A stretch of 40,554 bases of DNA from Cyclaneusma minus (Eukaryota; Ascomycota; Leotiomycetes; Marthamycetales; Marthamycetaceae), in contig JAKZHN010000073.1 of assembly GCA_037179335.1 (NCBI GenBank), positions 1-40,554 of the forward strand. The letters are read 5' to 3'. Position 1 is the first letter of the stretch; every line of letters starts with the position of its first letter. A program made the position numbers and the translations under genes. Below the pieces are notes generated by a model. The model searched no databases and had not been told where the DNA came from. It saw only the letters and a program-made list of their open reading frames with translations. Shown piece by piece: positions 39,097 to 40,554 of this stretch.

Positions 39097-39655
39097 TAAA
39101 AAAAAAGCTATTATGTAATATTTAATTGTAACGTACGTTAAATACAAAAAAGGGCCAAATTATATAATTGCTAGCCCTTTTTTTTTCGTGCGCAGGTGCG
39201 CAGCATGGCCCCCAAAAAAAAAGAATAAGTTCTAAAAAACTAACCTACCTGTGTCCAGTTTTAAAGTGTAATACAACTTATATTAAAAGGCTTAAAGTCT
39301 ATTAATATTTTTAAACGGGCCAGTTAGGATATATTTTTTTTTACTAATTCTAGCCGGCCTTACTTTGTTGGAAAAATAAAATAATTATATTATATAATTC
39401 TTATTTTTAACTTAAAGGTAGAGCCATAAAGCTATATTGTTAGCAGGCAGACGACTGCCTCAACCTGCCTGCTGGTAAAGGTAAGCCCTTACTGGAAAGG
39501 AAGAGCCGGCCTTACTTTGTTGGAAAAATAAAATAATTATATTATATAATATAATTCTTATTACTACCTTGAAGGTAGAGCTATAAAGCTATATTGTTAG
39601 CAGGCAGACGACTGCCTCAACCTGCCTGCTGGTAAGGGTAAGCCCTTACTGGAAA
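39097..39655. repeat. 559-bp block, copy 1, containing truncated tRNA-like units
   Basis: AT-rich hairpin DNA plus an internal tandem of ~157 bp. Each internal unit holds a GC module and a tRNA-like 5' half (TTCTTATTTTTAACTTAAAGGTAGAGC at 39398, in two pieces; a variant at 39555) resembling the trnR-like gene at 10809. The block is repeated exactly after an N at 39656. Confidence 0.8.
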
Positions 39656-39656
39656 N

Positions 39657-40215
39657 TAAAAAAAAAGCTATTATGTAATATTTAATTGTAACGTACGTTA
39701 AATACAAAAAAGGGCCAAATTATATAATTGCTAGCCCTTTTTTTTTCGTGCGCAGGTGCGCAGCATGGCCCCCAAAAAAAAAGAATAAGTTCTAAAAAAC
39801 TAACCTACCTGTGTCCAGTTTTAAAGTGTAATACAACTTATATTAAAAGGCTTAAAGTCTATTAATATTTTTAAACGGGCCAGTTAGGATATATTTTTTT
39901 TTACTAATTCTAGCCGGCCTTACTTTGTTGGAAAAATAAAATAATTATATTATATAATTCTTATTTTTAACTTAAAGGTAGAGCCATAAAGCTATATTGT
40001 TAGCAGGCAGACGACTGCCTCAACCTGCCTGCTGGTAAAGGTAAGCCCTTACTGGAAAGGAAGAGCCGGCCTTACTTTGTTGGAAAAATAAAATAATTAT
40101 ATTATATAATATAATTCTTATTACTACCTTGAAGGTAGAGCTATAAAGCTATATTGTTAGCAGGCAGACGACTGCCTCAACCTGCCTGCTGGTAAGGGTA
40201 AGCCCTTACTGGAAA
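39657..40215. repeat. 559-bp block, copy 2 (after N at 39656)
   Basis: Offset exactly 560 from copy 1. The join is a single N inside GGAAA-N-TAAA, so this is probably an uncollapsed contig overlap. Copy 2 continues without interruption into unique sequence. Confidence 0.85.
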
Positions 40216-40554
40216 AGAAGAGCCGGCCTTGCTTCGCGAGAAGTAAGGAATGCCTTTTTCTTTTTAAGGCAGCCCCCTTTTTTTTTTTTTTGCTTCGCTA
40301 GAAAAAGGGCTTACCAGCAGGCAGTCGCCTGCCTCTTGCCGGCTAGAAGTAAGGGCAAAGCCTGCTATTTTTTTTTTATCAAGGCTAGCCCCCTTTTTTT
40401 AAAGAGCAAAATTCTATAATAGTAAAAAAAAAAAAAGAGCTGGGAAAATTCTCTCTTTTATGCTACTTAATATAGGAAAGATATCCACAGGTTTCTAAAG
40501 TATTTTTATGCTGAGCTCTTGCCTTGCCAGCAAGTAAAATAAAAGGCAAGGCCA
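40216..40554. repeat. GC-element spacer at the right edge
   Basis: Palindromic modules, then AT-rich DNA; no gene seen. Confidence 0.6.

Overview
This window is about 40 kb of a filamentous-fungal mitochondrial genome. TGA must be read as tryptophan throughout (NCBI code 4). Core genes are AT-rich, all lie on the + strand, and encode the usual oxidative phosphorylation subunits plus rns, rnl and tRNAs. Several features are typical of Pezizomycotina (filamentous ascomycetes): the one-base nad4L/nad5 overlap, atp8-atp6, and the tRNA clusters K-G-D-S-W-I-S-P before rnl and T-E-M-M-L-A-F-L-Q-H-M after it. The nad1-nad4 and atp8-atp6-rns blocks suggest a Leotiomycetes-like lineage. That placement is inference; I cannot name the species.

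Layout: 3' part of cox2 (1-671), trnR(UCU), nad1, nad4, a chimeric ORF built on a cox2 copy, nad4L, nad5 (one group I intron with a LAGLIDADG ORF; long C-terminal extension), a trnR-like gene, atp8, atp6, a second chimeric ORF with an atp6-like start, rns, trnY, trnN, trnR(ACG), nad6, a third unknown ORF, trnV (twice), cox3, a fourth unknown ORF, trnC, trnK (two), trnG, trnD, trnS, trnW, trnI, trnS, trnP, rnl, trnT (two), trnE, trnM, trnM, trnL, trnA, trnF, trnL, trnQ, trnH, trnM. The tRNAs cover all 20 amino acids. cox1, cob, atp9, nad2, nad3 and rps3 are not in the window, and rnl has no intron at the usual rps3 site.

Almost every spacer is packed with GC-rich palindromic units: CTTACTTGCCGGCAAGTAAG, TGCC-(T/C run)-AAGGCA, TTCTTGCTGGCAAGAA, GCTTCGCCCAAAAAA, TTCGCGAGAA and TTTGTTAGGCAGG. 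These behave like the GC clusters or double-hairpin elements of other fungal mtDNAs. They also occur inside rnl, inside the nad5 intron ORF, and inside one accessory ORF, where a 20-bp unit breaks the frame twice.

The most unusual content is a set of four accessory ORFs sitting just behind nad4, atp6, nad6 and cox3, plus a roughly 130-residue hydrophilic tail on nad5. Each has a hydrophobic, membrane-type N-terminal half (in one case the two membrane helices of cox2, in another the first codons and leader of atp6). This is followed by a low-complexity Gly/Pro/Ala/Ser/Asn linker and a charged C-terminal tail. I do not recognise them. Most are partly broken by frameshifts, stops or GC elements.

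Two places carry exact duplications of about 555-560 bp separated by single N bases (rns 3' end plus trnY, three copies; the right-hand end, two copies). These look like unresolved assembly joins and should not be read as biology without long reads.
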